In this document: positions 42,607 to 44,613 of the stretch, piece after piece | How positions within the stretch are numbered: position 1 is the first letter of the stretch | How the letters are laid out: every line of letters starts with the position of its first letter | DNA from: Pseudomonadota bacterium | GTDB lineage: Bacteria > Pseudomonadota > Gammaproteobacteria > Magnimaribacterales > D2472 | Direction of reading: 5' to 3' | Assembly (NCBI GenBank): GCA_028344535.1 | Contig: JAOMBK010000002.1 | Coordinates: 1 to 44,613 of the forward strand | Length of the DNA: 44,613 nucleotides | The notes under the pieces: generated by a model | What the model saw: only the letters and a program-made list of their open reading frames with translations | The model's database searches: none | Told to the model about the DNA's origin: nothing | Position numbers and translations under genes: made by a program

Positions 42607-43068
42607 TTATTGCCTTAAATCATTGAAAGTGAAATATTTTCTTTTCATTAATTGGTTATAAATGATTGCAAATAAAACAATAAAAGCTGCTCCTGCTGCT
42701 ACAGGAATCATTAGGAAGCCAACCCCCTTTGCTCCTAGAATTGCAATAATTGGATTAGCTCCAGCTGGTGGATGAACGGTCTTAGTTGCCATCATTAAGA
42801 ATATTGCTAACCCGACTCCAAGCCCAACACTAAAAAAAGAAAAACCTAAGATTGCATATATAAAAACTCCTGAAAAAGCAGAGATTATGTGGCCAAAAAA
42901 AACATTTTTAGGGTGAGCTAAAGGACTTTCATGAACAGCCATAACTAAAACCATGCTTGCGCCAAACGGAGGAATTAACCACAAATTACTTTCATCATAA
43001 GAATTAAAGTATGCAAGCAATGAAATACATAAAAATGCTCCAAAACCTGAGATGAGATTATTTTTCAT
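42607..43068 (-). CDS. HPP-family integral membrane protein
   Basis: A 153-residue membrane protein with four hydrophobic helices and the family-naming motif HPPAGANP, in TKTVHPPAGANPIIAILGA. The first conserved block is LWLIPPFGASMVLVM. Plant and cyanobacterial HPP proteins have been linked to nitrite transport in chloroplasts and cells; most bacterial members are uncharacterised. There is no CBS domain, which larger HPP proteins often have. It sits 19 bases after the formaldehyde dehydrogenase stop and 20 bases before the MTHFR-like start, so it is inside the C1 operon; a role in moving a small anion such as formate is a possibility, not a finding. Confidence 0.88.
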   Translation of the reverse strand: MKNNLISGFGAFLCISLLAYFNSYDESNLWLIPPFGASMVLVMAVHESPLAHPKNVFFGHIISAFSGVFIYAILGFSFFSVGLGVGLAIFLMMATKTVHPPAGANPIIAILGAKGVGFLMIPVAAGAAFIVLFAIIYNQLMKRKYFTFNDLRQ

Positions 43069-43087
43069 AATAGATTTTTAATCCCTA

Positions 43088-44197
43088 TTAAAATTCGATA
43101 ACTGAGCGAATACTTTTTCCTTCATGCATTAGATCAAATGCTTTATTGATATCCTCAAGAGGCATTTTGTGGGTAATGAGATCGTCTATGTTAATTTTTC
43201 CATCCATATACCAATCAACTATTCTTGGGACATCTGTTCGACCTCTTGCGCCTCCAAACGCCGTGCCTCGCCATGAGCGACCAGTAACAAGTTGAAACGG
43301 TCTTGTTGAGATTTCTTTGCCGGCACCTGCTACACCAATGATGCAACTTTCACCCCAGCCTTTGTGGCAGCACTCCAGTGCTTGACGCATGACGTCAACA
43401 TTGCCAATGCACTCAAAACTGTAATCAACTCCACCACCAGTCATATCGATAATATGCTCAACCACGTTCTCAACATTGTTAGGGTTTATAAAGTCAGTCA
43501 TGCCAAATTTTGTTGCAATTGAAGCACGAGAATCATTCAGATCTATTCCGATGATTCTTGATGCGCCAACCATCTTCGCACCTTGTATAACATTGAGACC
43601 AATGCCTCCTAATCCAAATATTGCTACCGTGGATCCAGCTTCAACACCCATAGTGAAAGCCACAGCCCCTATCCCTGTTGTTACTCCACAACCGATGTAA
43701 CAAATCTTATCAAAAGGAGCATCTTTTCTAACTTTGGCTAAAGAAATTTCAGGAAGCACTGAGTAATTAGAGAATGTGGAGCATCCCATGTAATGAAGAA
43801 TAGGTTTGCCATCAAGAGAAAATCTACTTGTGCCATCGGGCATAATACCTTTGCCTTGTGTTTCTCTCACTGCCTGACACAAATTAGTTTTTGGATGCAA
43901 GCAAAATTCACATTCGCCACACTCAGCTGTATAAAGAGGTATGACATGATCACCAGGTTTTAAGCTTTTAACCCCCTTCCCAACCTCAACCACAATACCA
44001 GCACCTTCATGACCCAAGATCGCAGGGAAAGCTCCCTCAGGATCTTCTCCAGATAAAGTAAAGGCATCTGTATGGCATACGCCAGTTGCTTTCATTTCAA
44101 CCAGAACTTCGCCAGCCTTTGGTCCTTCGAGATCAACTTCAATAATTTCTAAAGGCTTGCCAGCTTCAAAGGCAACCGCTGCTCTGGTTTTAATCAA
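43088..44197 (-). CDS. frmA: S-(hydroxymethyl)glutathione dehydrogenase (class III alcohol dehydrogenase)
   Basis: Zinc enzyme that oxidises the adduct of formaldehyde and glutathione to S-formylglutathione with NAD. The 369-residue length and near-complete family match are clear: catalytic-zinc Cys in [14 protein letters not shown] and His in GHEGAGIV, the structural zinc loop CGECEFC with a fourth Cys in NLCQAVR, and the NAD loop [13 protein letters not shown]. The start is TTG at 44197: GAGGGG lies 6 bases upstream and the protein begins [12 protein letters not shown], as its relatives do. It is followed by the HPP and MTHFR-like genes. The S-formylglutathione hydrolase that would complete the route is not seen in this window. 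Confidence 0.97.
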   Translation of the reverse strand: MIKTRAAVAFEAGKPLEIIEVDLEGPKAGEVLVEMKATGVCHTDAFTLSGEDPEGAFPAILGHEGAGIVVEVGKGVKSLKPGDHVIPLYTAECGECEFCLHPKTNLCQAVRETQGKGIMPDGTSRFSLDGKPILHYMGCSTFSNYSVLPEISLAKVRKDAPFDKICYIGCGVTTGIGAVAFTMGVEAGSTVAIFGLGGIGLNVIQGAKMVGASRIIGIDLNDSRASIATKFGMTDFINPNNVENVVEHIIDMTGGGVDYSFECIGNVDVMRQALECCHKGWGESCIIGVAGAGKEISTRPFQLVTGRSWRGTAFGGARGRTDVPRIVDWYMDGKINIDDLITHKMPLEDINKAFDLMHEGKSIRSVIEF

Positions 44198-44239
44198 TCT
44201 TTACCCCTCTCTTATTAAAATTAAAAAATGTAGTTTTCT

Positions 44240-44613
44240 CTACTTTTTAAACTTAGCTGCTTCTTCAGAACCGCCTGTTGCAGTTCCTTTGGTATAAGAG
44301 TGAGCTCCCATGCCAGCAAGATCGCCATCCTGAACAATGAGATACGGATTCCTAATTTCTTCTCCATCAAAGAAACACTCTAATATTTCTCTCACGCCAT
44401 CTGCATACCTTGTTTGAGCTGATAAAGAGGTTCCTGAAGTATGTGGAGTCATGCCGTGATGTGGCATTGTTCTCCAAACATGATCATTAGGAGCGGGTTG
44501 AGGGAACCAAACATCTCCGGCATAACCGCTTAATTGACCTGACTCTAAAGCCCTGACAATTGCATCTTTGTCACAAATTTTTCCTCTAGCAGTATTGATT
44601 ATGTATGCACCAG
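44240..44613 (-). CDS. fdh: NAD-dependent formate dehydrogenase, C-terminal part (cut by window edge)
   Basis: The visible 124 codons encode the end of an NAD-formate dehydrogenase, which oxidises formate to CO2 and NADH. GDVWFPQPAPNDHVWRTMPH, followed by GMTPHTSGTSLSAQTRYADG, is diagnostic of the family and includes the conserved His of the active-site region. The sequence continues in the same frame to the right edge, so the N-terminal two thirds (about 260-270 residues) lie outside the window; the ATG at 44467 is internal and not the start. The protein ends EEAAKFKK. The gene precedes frmA on the same strand by 42 bases, placing it at the head of this formaldehyde-formate unit. Confidence 0.95.
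   Translation of the reverse strand, partial: GAYIINTARGKICDKDAIVRALESGQLSGYAGDVWFPQPAPNDHVWRTMPHHGMTPHTSGTSLSAQTRYADGVREILECFFDGEEIRNPYLIVQDGDLAGMGAHSYTKGTATGGSEEAAKFKK

Noticed and set aside
1..44613. CRISPR arrays, tRNA, rRNA, insertion sequences or long direct repeats
   Set aside because: I scanned the intergenic gaps, all under about 200 bases, and saw no spaced repeats, cloverleaf sequences or transposase-like frames. A dedicated tRNA or repeat search would settle small or unusual cases.

Overview
This window looks like a piece of chromosome from a marine gammaproteobacterium with a small, AT-rich, densely packed genome. The best guess is SAR86 or a similar oligotroph. That is inferred from gene content and style: three TonB-dependent receptors, a TPR-sulfotransferase, a full-length PutA, BipA, RhlE and MetB of gammaproteobacterial type, very short intergenic gaps, and a C1/methyl-group catabolic block. 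I see no rRNA, tRNA, CRISPR array, insertion sequence or phage structural gene. No gene-free stretch is longer than about 200 bases.

Layout. 1-3054: TonB receptor (minus) with its terminator and a likely sigma70 promoter. 3140-4956: exported methyltransferase-like protein, DoxX membrane protein, a glycine/leucine-rich small membrane protein and a single-RRM RNA-binding protein. 5024-8812: a tight four-gene minus-strand operon (SDR, serine hydrolase, S1/P1 nuclease, patatin phospholipase), preceded on the same strand by a YeiH-type transporter. 9863-14928: housekeeping genes (typA/bipA, an rhlE-like helicase, an AhpD-like protein, metB). 14948-20583: small lipoprotein, then a translationally coupled operon for a 2-oxoacid oxidoreductase. 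Its first gene is a GltD-like flavoprotein that carries an N-terminal segment resembling the integrase-associated DUF6538 domain. A DUF2805-type protein follows.

20696-34230: a YczE-like membrane protein, a second TonB receptor, bifunctional PutA, a small hypothetical protein, an ABC-2 exporter pair, a TPR-sulfotransferase and a third TonB receptor. 34417-44613: a methylated-compound/C1 island. It contains a BCCT transporter coupled to a SnoaL-like protein, a dimethylglycine/sarcosine dehydrogenase-like flavoprotein with a folate domain, two GcvT-superfamily proteins of the DmdA/LigM type, a divergent methylenetetrahydrofolate-reductase-like protein, an HPP membrane protein, glutathione-dependent formaldehyde dehydrogenase and the 3' end of NAD-formate dehydrogenase (cut by the window edge).

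How the genes may work together (inference). BCCT would import a methylated ammonium or sulfonium compound. The flavoprotein and the two GcvT-like enzymes would move methyl or methylene groups to tetrahydrofolate, and the MTHFR-like protein would oxidise methyl-THF. Free formaldehyde would go through the glutathione route to formate and then CO2, yielding NADH. The compound itself cannot be named from sequence. The most unusual points are the fused DUF6538-like segment on the Kor flavoprotein, the three GcvT-domain proteins within 5.1 kb, the exported methyltransferase-like protein, and a repeated ATTTGCT motif array between the third TonB receptor and the BCCT gene.
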